Origin: Diphasiastrum complanatum
Lineage: Eukaryota; Streptophyta; Lycopodiopsida; Lycopodiales; Lycopodiaceae
NCBI GenBank assembly: GCA_029204225.1
Contig: CM055103.1
Location: 39,736,125 to 39,800,124, forward strand
Length of the DNA stretch: 64,000 nucleotides
Direction: 5' to 3'
Both the position numbers and the translations under genes were made by a program. Positions within the stretch are counted from its first letter, which is position 1. Every line of letters starts with the position of its first letter. This document shows positions 24,061 through 36,318 of this stretch, piece after piece. The notes under the pieces are model-generated. The model was not told the DNA's origin. It searched no databases and was given only the letters and a program-made list of their open reading frames with translations.

Positions 24061-24417
24061 TCAAACCTCGAACCCCTCTTGATAATCTCCAATAGATATG
24101 ATTTGAGATGCATCTTGGGATGCCTTGATCTCGGTCCCTTTCAAGGTTGAATGCGGATCTTCATAAAAGATGACTTCTTTACTCTCAATCACTTTTGAAA
24201 TAGAGAGTATAATGGCTTTATAAGCCTCCTTGGTGGATAAACATCCAACCATGATCCATGAGCTTGGATCATCCATCCTCCTTGTTTCCAAGGGAATTTG
24301 TGCAAAGAAAGAACCTCCAAAGACACTAAGGTAATCATCCTTAGGCTTCTTGAATAATACTTCATATGGTGTATTTCCTCCAAGAGGTTTAATACTCCTC
24401 AAAGCTTTGATCTTCAA
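24061..24417 (-). pseudogene. Copia integrase C-terminal fragment
   Basis: The minus-strand frame reads GNTPYEVLFKKPKDDYLSVFG, then FFAQIPLETRRMDD, SWIMVG, EAYKA and SKEVIFYED. This matches the end of Copia integrase (TPYE..KP...LRVFG, IP...R.K.D, VGY....KAY, DVIFDE). The catalytic DDE core and RT are absent, so only about 118 residues survive between unrelated sequences. Confidence 0.7.
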
Positions 24418-24939
24418 TGAGAGCTCAAAAAATCAAGGCATAGAGGCAAAGAGAGATGCAATTGTTGATGACCAAAGTTCATACACATGAAAGGAAAAGC
24501 TTCTTGAAAATACAAAGGAAAATTAAGCTCATCTCCTTGGCTAGAGAGAGAATAGAGCATTTCCATCTCGTGTAGAGAGAGAAGAGACAACAAGCAAATC
24601 TCACCAAAAAGTTTGACTCAAAAACTCAACTTACATAATGACCATAAGGAGAAGTACATATAGAGCTTGTGGAGATACCTCCTTGCATGCTATTGGACCC
24701 TTAATCATAGCCTCTTCAATTCTATTGGACCCCTAAGCATAGCCTCTTCAATCCTATTGTACCCCTAATCATAGCCTCCTTAATCCTATTGGACCCCGCT
24801 TGGAGATCTCTTGATTCTTATTGGACCCCTTGACCAAAACCAAATTTTGACTACATAACTCATCAAATTACTTTAATACAAGTGTCAAAATCCTATTCAT
24901 GTTCCTATCTAGCTCAAGATTGCATCATCACTCACTTTT
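24418..24939 (-). repeat. LTR-like fragment with a regular CCAAT array
   Basis: It carries the GTAGAGAGAGA word pair near 24540-24580 typical of family G LTRs. Five ATTGG words follow at 24692, 24724, 24756 (ATTGT), 24788 and 24820, exactly 32 bp apart each time. Confidence 0.6.
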
Positions 24940-25172
24940 TGTGAAAAATGCAAAAATTATGCTTGGTCAAGGCCAAATCTATGTATATAGGATGATTACA
25001 CATGTGTGGACCCTGCTCCCATGTGTGAAATAAATGTACTCTTCATGTAGTACAATCATATAGCTTGTACATATAGTTTCAATCAAGTTCTAGTGGCTAA
25101 AAAGGCCAAAATCTAGTTTTCTAGTCATACGTCACATGGCATCAATCTAGAGATTGCATGAAGCCACATCAT
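24940..25172 (+). repeat. LTR fragment, family E
   Basis: It begins TGTGAAAAATGC and matches 42280-42512 almost base for base. It stops at ATCAT (25168-25172), where a Gypsy-type LTR is inserted. The family E sequence that should follow is found inverted at 28195-28575, where the edge is ATGAT. Confidence 0.8.
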
Positions 25173-25951
<779 letters not shown>

Positions 25952-25970
25952 TACAACGGCATCAATTGCA

Positions 25971-26463
<493 letters not shown>

Positions 26464-26842
26464 GTCTATGTAGAAATTGATGATGAGGAGATGGAAGAGG
26501 AAAAGACATGATGAATAAAGCAGAAGTATTCCTTTGTCTAGAACATTCATGGTTTGGGCAAGGGTAGATTTTATAAATAATTTCAATTATGCCCTTCCAG
26601 CGAAAGTCTTAGGACGAGGGACGATAATTGGAAAAGCACTTATGAAGGTTTTTTGGCAAAGGGTTAGTTTTGCTTCAAAAACTACTTTTCGGCACCTCTC
26701 CGCAAGTTTATGGAAGGATTTTTCAATACCAACTATAACTCGCTTTAGCCTTGGTGGTCTTGGGAGGAGTCTATCAAAAGAGAAAGTCACTCACCAAAGA
26801 GGCTTGGGCTAGGATTATTATAATATTTTTTTTATAAAACAG

Positions 26843-27023
26843 GGCCTTCGACAGTTGTGGGAGGAGCTATCAGAGATAGGGTCGCTTTCCAACGAGGCTA
26901 ATGGCCCAATTCGTATTTATATATATATATATATATATTTCTAGAAAAAGGCCTTCGACAGTTGTGGGCGGAGGTATCAGAGATAGGGTTGCTTCCCAAC
27001 GAGGCTAATGGCCAATTCGTATT
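26843..27023 (+). repeat. Tandem repeat, two 74-75-bp copies
   Basis: 26843-26917 and 26950-27023 share GCCTTCGACAGTTGTGGG, TATCAGAGATAGGGT and ACGAGGCTAATGGCC, separated by an AT dinucleotide run. A more diverged third copy may lie at about 26750-26812. No gene is visible in 26462-27540; 27280-27540 is purine-rich. Confidence 0.75.
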
Positions 27024-27540
27024 TTTTTTATGTTTTATAGAACAATAAACCCTTGCAGATTTCTCCGTGTCATGGTCTCAACGAGATGGAACTTCAGAGG
27101 CCTCTACAAAAGTTCGTTTTTTGTTTTTTTGTTTTTTTTAAAGAGAAAAGACTACGGTAAACAAAACAGCGAGAGTAGCTAGATTGTTAAGCCTTAAACA
27201 AACACAGAAGATAAAAAATGAAATGGAAAACACAACTCCAAAAAAGGCCTCAAAGATAACGTAAAAAGAGAAGAAGAAAAATAACTAAAATTTTAAAAAA
27301 ATTAAGAGATGAAAAGAAGAGAAGGGATGGTATACGCAAGATAATGGAGAACGCAGTTGGGATGCCGGCTGGAGTGCGACAGTGAGGAAAAGGAGAAGGG
27401 AGTGGAGTAGCGAACAGAGGGGAAGGGGGCGGGAGCGGAGCAGGCAGCCGAGGAGCAGGGACGGAGCAGACAAGCAGGGAGAGGAAGCGAGGTGGTGCGA
27501 GCAGGGAGGTGGAGCGAGCAGGGAGGTGATATATGCACTA

Positions 27541-28194
27541 GAAACTCTCAAAGGTTTCACTTGGAGGATAGATCCAAAGATGTTTTCTAGCAAATTGATG
27601 CTTCTAAACTTGACCCTATCACTCTTGAATAAATCTAGAGTGATGGTACAATGGATTTCAACCTCTCACTTTGCATATCACTCCTTAATCTATGATTTTC
27701 CACATGGTATCAGAGCCAAGTAGAAGATGATTTATGAAGATTTGATGGGGTTGATCCAAAACTGAGCCCAAATTAGCAAGTTTTTGGAAACTAGCTAATT
27801 TTGATGTGGCGAGTTGGATAGGATAGGTATACTCAAAATTTATGGACAAAAACTTGTTGTGGGTTGCAGGGGTACTTTTCACACATGCTAGAATGTACAG
27901 TACCAGTTTTTGAGCCTTATGTTTTAGTTTGATGCTAAATCTCCCAAATTAGCAAGTTTGTGAAAACTAGCTAATTTTGAGGTAGAGAGTTTGAATTGAT
28001 AGCTAGATTCAAATTTTTTTGTACCAAAACTTGTTGTAGGTTATAGGTGTACCTTCCACACGTGTGGGGCCGTACTGAACCTGTTTTGGCTGAGAAAATT
28101 CAAATTGATGCATAATCTGACTTATATACCCAATTTTAGAGATTTTTAGTGCAAATTCAAGCTTTTTCTATAGAGATTCTATTCCTATGATTTG
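27541..28194 (+). repeat. LTR end, primer site and leader of a truncated Copia element
   Basis: TTTTCCACA ends at 27704 and TGGTATCAGAGC (tRNA-Met primer site) occupies 27705-27716. The leader holds two diverged copies of a block of about 170 bp (27763-27930 and 27942-28105). Each has GCAAGTTTxTGxAAACTAGCTAATTTTGA and a CACACxTG word followed by a GTAC-containing word. The second copy contains the perfect CACACGTGTG (28058-28067). The coding region is missing. Confidence 0.7.
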
Positions 28195-28575
28195 TTCTTG
28201 GATTAGATCATCCAAATAATTATCAAGAAAAATAAAGACAAATGATGAAATTCACAAGAATTGTCTCCAAAACCAAGATTGTTGTTTCTTGTTGATTATG
28301 GCCAAATGTGGCTCTATATATACAAAAAGCGAGAGCTCGTGGTACTGATCATCCTTCTGATCCCACATGTGTGAGGGTGCTTTGTCATGTGATGATTCAT
28401 CATGCAAAATTGACACTTGAACAAAACCTTCTATTTTGGGCACTTTTGGTCCAATTTTCTTCTATGTAGAGAACTAGGAAAAAACTCTTCTAGAAGTGCA
28501 AATTTGACTTCCTTAGCTTATTCCACACGTGTGAGCAGCCCTCTACACATGGCATTTGACACCTAATATCATGAT
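28195..28575 (-). repeat. LTR fragment, family E, inverted
   Basis: Reverse complement of 42513-42840, including CACACGTGTG at 28525-28534 and the TATATATA region near 28315. Its right edge (ATGAT, 28571-28575) is the complement of the ATCAT that ends the fragment at 25172. Confidence 0.8.
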
Positions 28576-29370
<795 letters not shown>

Positions 29371-29375
29371 ACAAT

Positions 29376-29393
29376 TGGCGCCGTTGCCGGGGA
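29376..29393 (+). other. Primer-binding site of Tat/Athila type
   Basis: TGGCGCCGTTGCCGGGGA lies 5 bp after the LTR end. This word is typical of plant Tat/Athila-lineage Gypsy elements. No gag of that lineage follows. Confidence 0.8.
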
Positions 29394-29750
29394 GCGCCAA
29401 CATTGCTCACCGCATAGCTGCCTTTCAAACTCTCTATTTCTTCACCCCTCTCTCCACTCTTTTCTGCTTCCTCCCCCTCACCTCCTCTTTTCCCATTCTC
29501 TAGAGTCCAATAGGAGTTTGGATCTGATTTCTTTTGTGATTTGATTCAAAGATTGTGTGCTTTTGTCTTAGTGATCAAAGCAAAGTTTCCAAGTGACTAA
29601 TAGTTAGTGTGAAGATTGATTCTTAGGTTTGTGAGCTAGATCTTTTGTAGATCCTTCTAGATTAATGAATATGTTCAAATCTAGTCTCTTGAGAGTCACA
29701 AATTACATTTGTAGAATCATATCACAAGTTCTTATTCACATGGCATCCTA

Positions 29751-30370
29751 TTGAAGGCAAGTAAGGATCTTAAGTGCAACCTTTGTAGCAAGGAAGGATA
29801 TTTTTCCTCAAGATGCTACAAAAAGAAGACCAATCCGTCCAAGAAGAACCAAAGCAAGGGGGCCGAGATGAAGGATGGAACTTCAAGTTTGAAATGCAAA
29901 TACAAGAGGAAAAATCCAAGGAAAGATGTTTCCTTTGTGGAAAGGTGAATGAGTCTTGGAGTCTCACAAGGACTTGCAAGAATTGTCTTCAAAAGTCCAT
30001 CACAACACATGTCAAACCTTTTGAAATTTCTTATTTGGAAGTGCATTGTTTGGTTCAAGATGCAAAGATAGATGTCACTTTCATGAAAGTAACTTGGATT
30101 TATTTCATGTTCTTGGAGAGTAGTTTGCTTGAAACTTTGGATAAGTTCAAACTTAGTGTTATCATCCAAGAGAAATCAATCAAGAATAAGGAGCAATCAC
30201 AAAATGAAAATAGTTTCATTTATGCTCTCATGTCAACTTATAAAGAACCATTTTGCTTTGAAGAGATTTTTGTATCTCAAAGGTGGATCAAGGCAATACT
30301 AGTTAAGTGTGATGCCTTAAAAAATAGCAAAGTATTTTTTCCTTGTAAACTTACATTAGTTATGAAGTCA
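29751..30370 (+). pseudogene. Gag zinc-knuckle remnant and accessory ORF, 5' part (split by the DNA transposon)
   Basis: 29751-29948 reads LKCNLCSKEGYFSSRC, a zinc knuckle whose His is replaced by Tyr. An overlapping frame from 29813 gives about 186 residues with ENSFIYALMSTYKEPFCFEEI and SQRWIKAILVKCDALKNSKVF. That block is homologous to SLMSFDESICFSEIIASQNW at 41500-41570, so it is part of an accessory protein family, not noise. The frame is cut at 30371 by the transposon and resumes at 40952. Confidence 0.6.
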
Positions 30371-30373
30371 TTA

Positions 30374-30403
30374 GGGGAAATTAGAACTCAAAATGGGCCC
30401 TTT
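30374..30403 (+). repeat. Left terminal inverted repeat
   Basis: 30 bp, GGGGAAAT at the tip and GGGCCCTTT at the inner end. It matches the complement of 40919-40948 at 26 of 30 positions. Confidence 0.85.
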
Positions 30404-30817
30404 GTCAAGATGCTGTTTTTGATTTTGCACGCTTTCAACGCTTATGTGTCCCAATGAATGGTGCCCATTTGTGACGAACTGTAATAGTGGTTGACGGACG
30501 AAAATTGTATTTAACTTTTTTGGCCAAATTTTCGTGATTATCAAATATCCTGCCAGGCAGAACAAACAATTGTGATTGGACCACAGTTACTGCCCGAATA
30601 CTCTTATGCTGCCCGTCATTGTTCACTCGAGGTTGATTTGACGTCAATAGTCATAAACTGTGGTTAACTAATCCTTGTGATTAAGTAACTTCTTGTCATT
30701 CATAGGTATACCTCTCATTCTCTTCATTCTATCTCTCATTTTCTTGTCATTCTTAAATTTACCTCACAATCTCTACATTCTCTCCGATCTCAGCTTGCGT
30801 ACTCGTATTTTCAACTA

Positions 30818-32155
30818 ATGGCTACACATAATCGGAGACCAAGAGGAACCATTGATGTAATCAATATTTGCAATAAAAAAAATGTAGAAGATCAATGGAT
30901 ACCAAGAATATATCAAAAATATCAATGGATCTTGATACATGCCCCTACAAAAGGCTCATTTTGAAAAAGAAAAAGATCGGATAACATATATAGAACCTCT
31001 TGGAATGGCAAGATAATGGATTTTAAAGTATCACCTGCCGGTCAATCTATCACGGTAGTTTTAGTTCAGCATGCTTATCTTCACAATGAGCTCAACATTC
31101 ATGATCTGAATCCAAATGAGAGAAGAAAATGCAATTGTAAGTTTTCAAATTCAGTTTATTTAGATTTAGCATTTTCTTTAAATTATATTTTTCTTGAGAT
31201 ATTTTGTTGGTTTTGCAGATTTCTATCCATCAAATTTCACAATCAGTTGAATCGATTGCAGGAATAATCGATGTCATACATTTGGATATCGATATTTTAC
31301 AATATAAAGATCGTTCTCCAAAATCACTTTTAGAGTCAGGAGTTTTTTTTTTATGATCACACCTATTTTCCTGATAAAAATGATTTAGTTGGTAGATTAG
31401 AGCCATATCCTCTACCACATTTTTCGAGTGAGGAATGGATTTCTTCTGATGTAGCAATTTCAGAAAGTTTTTGATCTAGGCTATATATTGATATTCAGAG
31501 TATATTAAAATGTAGCACTGGATCAAAGAATAATAGATTAAGTTGGTATCTACCTTTTACTATTTTTGTTGATTTTTTTTCCAAATGCAATGTTCAGAGA
31601 ACGAAAACAATGTTTATTTGTAAGGACTTGAGTGCTTATATAATCACCGAGTTGTTGAATGATGGTTGAGATACAAAACAAAATTAGCAAATTGAGTGCA
31701 GAGTATGTTACTCATCCATGACATTTAGATATCACATCGAAAAACAAATGCTCACTTTGCTGCTGTACTATAGAAGATGGATTAAATGCAAAAATGTTTG
31801 GAAGCCACTTGATCAAGATTTTGGTATAAACCCTCAAGAGAAACTTCAGATAACAGTGAAAAGAAATGACAACATTCTTGCAATGGTTGAGGTCGAGGAA
31901 GATTGGTGTCTCAATCACATTCGATTAGAACTAGACATGTTGCAATTCGATCTACCTCAATACTATCAATTTCAATTGAATGGTATAAAGGTACGTTATG
32001 CCATATAAAAATATTCTTTTTTTTCTATTTCTCAGTGAATCAGCTTCATAAAATATATAACTAAAACAGTTTCTCTTGTGCAGGTTAGAGTAAGGCATGA
32101 AGAGCATATAAAATGCAAAGACATTGAAACATCCATCGAAATTGAAGATCCATAG
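30818..32155 (+). pseudogene. Transposon gene 1: unknown protein with a possible beta-grasp C-terminus
   Basis: Candidate start M-A-T-H-N-R-R-P at 30818. Coding-like segments separated by GT-AG introns follow: donor at 31137 and acceptor at 31218, then a donor after 31990 and an acceptor before 32085. The stop is TAG at 32153-32155. Frames are interrupted by stops near 30950, 31350, 31470 and 31670. The last part (MVEVEEDWCLNHIRLELD, LPQYYQFQLNGIKVR, HEEHIKC) has the strand-helix-strand pattern of ubiquitin-like folds. That is only a guess, although it would fit an element that also carries a Ulp-type protease. I recognise no catalytic motif. It faces gene 2 across a hairpin repeat. Confidence 0.45.
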
Positions 32156-32410
32156 ATTATGAACTATGGAATTTTGTATTATGTAATACAATTTTTTGTA
32201 TACATCATTTTTGAAAATATATGAACCACTTTTTCTATGAGGCTCTTTCATTTCTATGATCTCCATTTCCATGGTGCAAAACACAATGTAATTGCAACTG
32301 GAAATGCACTATCTCCATTGGGGAGATCTTCAGTCACTTGAACTCCAGTGATCACTACAACCAACGCTTGCCCTTGTTGAAGTCTCATATATATCGGTTG
32401 TATTTTTGGT

Positions 32411-32615
32411 CTTCATTGCCTTGGTCTGTATTGTCCTTGTCTTGGCATATTTGGATATGTTCAGATGATGATCTGATCAAAGCTTTGCTGCAACAAATCT
32501 AAGTGAACTAATGTCGCATGTTTGGATTGGTTGTGGCAAAGGTTCGATCAGATCATCATTTTGAACTTATCCAAAAAAGACCATGGTAAAGGCAAGGCAG
32601 ACTAAGGCAATGAAA
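32411..32615. repeat. Imperfect hairpin, about 90-nt arms
   Basis: 32411-32500 and 32523-32615 are inverted copies (TTCATTGCCTT ... GATGATCTGATC against GATCAGATCATC ... AAGGCAATGAA), with several mismatches and a loop of about 22 nt. It lies between the convergent ends of genes 1 and 2. It could be a nested MITE or a small-RNA precursor. Confidence 0.75.
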
Positions 32616-32778
32616 AACAAACATGTCGAAAAACAGTAGAGTTGAAGATGAATGAATCATAACCTGAATTGATAAGAGGAAAATTAACAAGTAAGAACAA
32701 CCATTGGAGTATAGTTCTATTAAAATTTTCTATACATGTGTCTCATCCACATCAAGTGAGACGAATATTTAAACAGAA

Positions 32779-34836
32779 TCAACTATCTATGATCTCTAAA
32801 TCCATTTCTCCAGTTGGAAGTAGCTTGGGTGGAGAACACTCGGCCACTACAACTGGATATGAATTTTTTATCACAAGCTTTATGGTCTCCTGTCTGAAGT
32901 GCATTATCTCCATTGGGGAGACCTTTGGGCATTTAAACTGAAAAAAAACATAAACACAATTAAATGTAATTAATCAAAGATCAGTTAGTTTGTATATGAA
33001 AAAAACAAAAACACAATTAAAAGTAATCAATCGAATATTACCTCTTCCAGATTTGGAAGTCCTTCTTGTAATGCAAGCCAATTCAAAAAGTGTTTGGCAT
33101 TGCATACGATATACCAACCACAACTGACAGAATCAACCTGCTGGGAGGACTGCAGAATCCAAATTTGAACATTATGAGATATCAGATAAATGTGATGGAA
33201 TAAAATCTACAACGGAAACAAGCGCGCGTCGAACCGATATCAAAAATTGGATCAGCGCGCACATTGAAAAAATAAACCAATCAATAACTACAAGGGCACG
33301 TCGAACCGATACTGAAAAATTTATACCTCTGCATCAACCATTTTCAGCTTCGAGTATGCTTTTGCATTTGGTACTAGAAAGAGTTCCAGTGTTTTCTGTA
33401 TATAAGTCCTGGCAATTTTGTGTGTGTGTGTAATAGAGTTCATCTTCAAACAAACTGGATTACACACACCCTCATCATTGATGTATAGGGACAACACATA
33501 TAAGCTCCAATGATCACTGAAATCAGAAAACAAGAAATTTATGAGAATCAATGTGAAATCAAAATTCATATGAAAAATTCAATAGCATAAAATCTGAAAA
33601 ATAGACACTTACTTTGTTATGTATGGCAGCACAAGAATTGGAGTCCCCATTCTAACGTATTGGAGCATATCATCGTGCAAACTTTTGAAATCAGGGAAAT
33701 CAAATGTTGCCATGAATTGAAGGAGAAACAATGCAACATCTATAAACAATGGGGTCTGGAAGAACTCCATCCAGTACTGAATTGCCCCACCTCCTACATT
33801 GTCCCCTAGCATTTTATCCCTACTTTCTAATTCACCAGTATCTAAACTAGAAAGGGGGAGACCAGCATTGGTCTTCAACATTCTAAAATTGTATCGAGGA
33901 CCTAAATATTTAAGATACGTGTTTAAAAATTGGTCATACTGTACATATTGAGAACTATTTACAAAGGCAAGTGCAGGGGGTGACGGAAGTAACACTGATA
34001 AACCACATAAGGAATTGTCATTCAAAATCGATTCTACTTTACACTAACAAAATCATCTAAATCGCTTCCAACAACAGGAGGAGGGGAACTAATATTTACA
34101 GGTTCAGGAGGAGGAGGAGATTTAGGAGGTGGAGATTGGTTAAAAGAGGAAGATTTAGCAGGAGAAGTTAAAGATGGAGTGGAAGGAGAAGAAGGAGACT
34201 TAGGAGGAGAAAAAGGAGGAGAATGCCTAGAAGAAAGAATGGTATTCAGAGGAGATGGCTTGGAAAAATCCCTCGCTTTAGATGGAGGGTTGAGAGACCT
34301 CCTCTTCTTTGAAACACTCCCGCTCTGTATACGAATAACAAGCCGGGTTGGTTGAGATTGCTTTTGTTTTCTCCTCTCTGAATCTTGTTTTGGAGGAGAG
34401 GAGGGAGCAGGTCTAAAGTATTCAGCAAACTTGTCATATGTGTCCCGAAGCCTGAACACAATGTTGAAATCCTTGGGCATGATGGTCACCTTCTTGGCAT
34501 GGACAGCTGCAACAACAGTATCAGAAAAAAATTTCACCTAGAAATCCTCATATGTTGTGTGCAGCACCTCAATTGCATTACTGTCCATCTCACATCTATA
34601 GATAGACTTCTTGTCACCTGCCTGATGGACCTCTGTATGTGGGATTTCAGAATCAGAAAATTATTTGTCTTCTGAAGTTTCCGAATATCCTTGAGCCAGG
34701 GTGGGTCTCTTCTTCTGTCCCTTGGCCTAGGAGGAGGTGGTGGTGGACGAGGTGGTGGTTGTGGATTTCTCTGACCCGCACCTGAAATTGGTATTCCACC
34801 TGAATGCGAGGGTGTTGTCTGCTTGGTCCATGCCAT
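32779..34836 (-). pseudogene. Transposon gene 2: histone H3-like domain fused to Ulp1/C48 cysteine protease
   Basis: Start ATG at 34836. The N-terminus M-A-W-T-K-Q-T mimics the H3 tail; a proline-rich stretch follows, then DIRKLQK and HIQRSIRQV (H3 EIRRYQK, FQRLVREI). After a frameshift come DSNAIEVL, an in-frame TAG at the conserved Leu of YLV, and DTVVAAVHAKKVTIMPKD (H3 DTNLCAIHAKRVTIMPKD). A Ser/Pro/Lys-rich linker of about 130 residues leads, after another frameshift near 34030, to the protease: WMEFFQTPLFID, TPILVLPYIT, then intron 33612-33517, DHWSLYVL, intron 33326-33150, QQVDSVSCGWYIVCNAKHF, intron 33041-32938 and a last exon ending TGA at 32779. All introns are GT-AG and join in phase. 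His and Cys of the Ulp1 site are present; the usual Asp after the LD motif appears as Asn (KMNS). Ulp1 enzymes remove SUMO. A frame fusing the two domains is inferred from exon continuity. Confidence 0.75.
33178..33312. repeat. Two inverted-repeat units (U1, U2) in intron 2 of gene 2
   Basis: U2 (33247-33312): left arm TTGGATCAGCGCGCAC, 32-bp spacer, right arm GGCACGTCGAACCGATAC. U1 (33178-33241): a good right arm, GCGCGCGTCGAACCGATATC at 33222-33241, and a weak left arm with a 23-bp spacer. They belong to the series at 34849-36310. Confidence 0.7.
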
Positions 34837-34848
34837 TACTGTGTAGTA

Positions 34849-36310
34849 GCGGATCAACGTGTGATAATGTTGATTTCAAGATCAGACCCCAGGTCAGGCG
34901 TGTCAAAGCAATACCTGAGCTAAACAATTCTGTTAGATGGTAGTGGATGGGCGCGAGCGAGTAGGAATGGATTGAAGGATGTTGTTTTCGAGCACGTTGA
35001 ATCGATATTGCATGGACACAAATAACTATAAGCAAAAAATTTTAGCGTTGTCGATCAATATATATAGAGAAAATAAAAAATGATTGCAAACATGCTAGTT
35101 TGCAAATGTGGTGGCTCGTATTACGATGATGATTACTCAAAGGCTTGTCAATTAAATCAATCTAAATATTCATTAGTCATCAAAATGATTAGTCCATATC
35201 GAATTAACCAGAACTAATTCCAAATAAAGTATGGTCATATCTACAATTAATCACACTTCTACCATTTAATGTTGAAATTGACAACGTTAAGCTTTAAATA
35301 TAAGACCTTTTTTATATGCAATAATTATAATTTTGGAAAATTCCAAAGGCCATATTTTCACCCGATAGCTAATCAATGTGCATATAAAGCATTTGACAAC
35401 GATAGTATGTATTCTTGCGTGCTCATTAGATGTTGGACGCAATATGAATGATCAGAGCTTGATTCGATAGATTTTGCATAACTTTGGCCAGTACGAAGAG
35501 TCTTCCGAATCAAGCTTTAATCATGCATATAGGGTCCAATAATTTTGAAAATTTCGATAATACTTTGGTCCTAGAATAGCGATTCGACGCGCGCAGTCCA
35601 AATGCAGCAAATACATTGTCTATCAGGTGCGCTGATCCGATATCCCATACGCAGAAAAATCATACTAGAACGCATAATGAAAGACTTATGAAAATGTTCT
35701 GAATGAACGTTATCTCAAAAGAAAAAATTTCGTCTTTACAGTGCTTAAATAGGACGAGAGATTGTAATAATTCTCCTCGTTCACGTTTTTCAATGATATC
35801 CAGTAAACAATTGTTTATAATTTTTTTAATGATTATTCTAGGAGGCTAGTGATTGTCTATTTAATGTATTCCAATGCAGGGCTAATGATGATTTGTTGAA
35901 TCTAGTACTAGACTAGTTAATGTATTTCAACGTAGGTACAAATTAGTCTCATTCTGATTGGATGATAAATATAGGCTGTAAATCACAATTCGTTATTTGA
36001 AAAATGTATGGCTATGATCAACATGAATTGGCTATAAATATGTGCACCACTTTCCATATTTCGATTCCGTAATCTTTTATTTTGAACTCTCCAGCCTTCT
36101 TGTTTTTCTTCATTTTCCCAATATCGAATCGACGCGTGCCATCCCTTGCTGTGCATGCTCGTATTCATTCAGACGTGCTGAATCGATATCAGCCACTTTC
36201 GACCAGTTCTTTTCGGAAAATTTCATTCTCGGCCTTACCATATCGGATCAACGCGCGCACTTTGCTTTATTCCTCTATCGATATTTATCTGACGCGTTGA
36301 ACCGATATCG
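34849..36310. promoter_or_regulatory. Intergenic region with five inverted-repeat units (U3-U7)
   Basis: Units lie at 34849-34916, 34938-35010, 35573-35645, 36119-36190 and 36239-36310. Each has a left arm like ATATCGGATCAACGCGCGC and a right arm like GACGCGTTGAACCGATATC, with a spacer of 29-30 bp whose sequence is not conserved. U3 and U4 lie just upstream of gene 2 and U6 and U7 just upstream of gene 3 (the ATG at 36319 is 9 bp after U7). This suggests binding sites for an element-encoded or host factor controlling divergent promoters. I see no gene in 34860-36318. Confidence 0.75.
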
Positions 36311-36318
36311 GATTCAAT

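Noticed and set aside
32779-34836. H3-like part as a chance match
   Set aside because: Several H3 blocks occur in the right order and spacing, including the near-exact HAKKVTIMPKD, so chance is unlikely.
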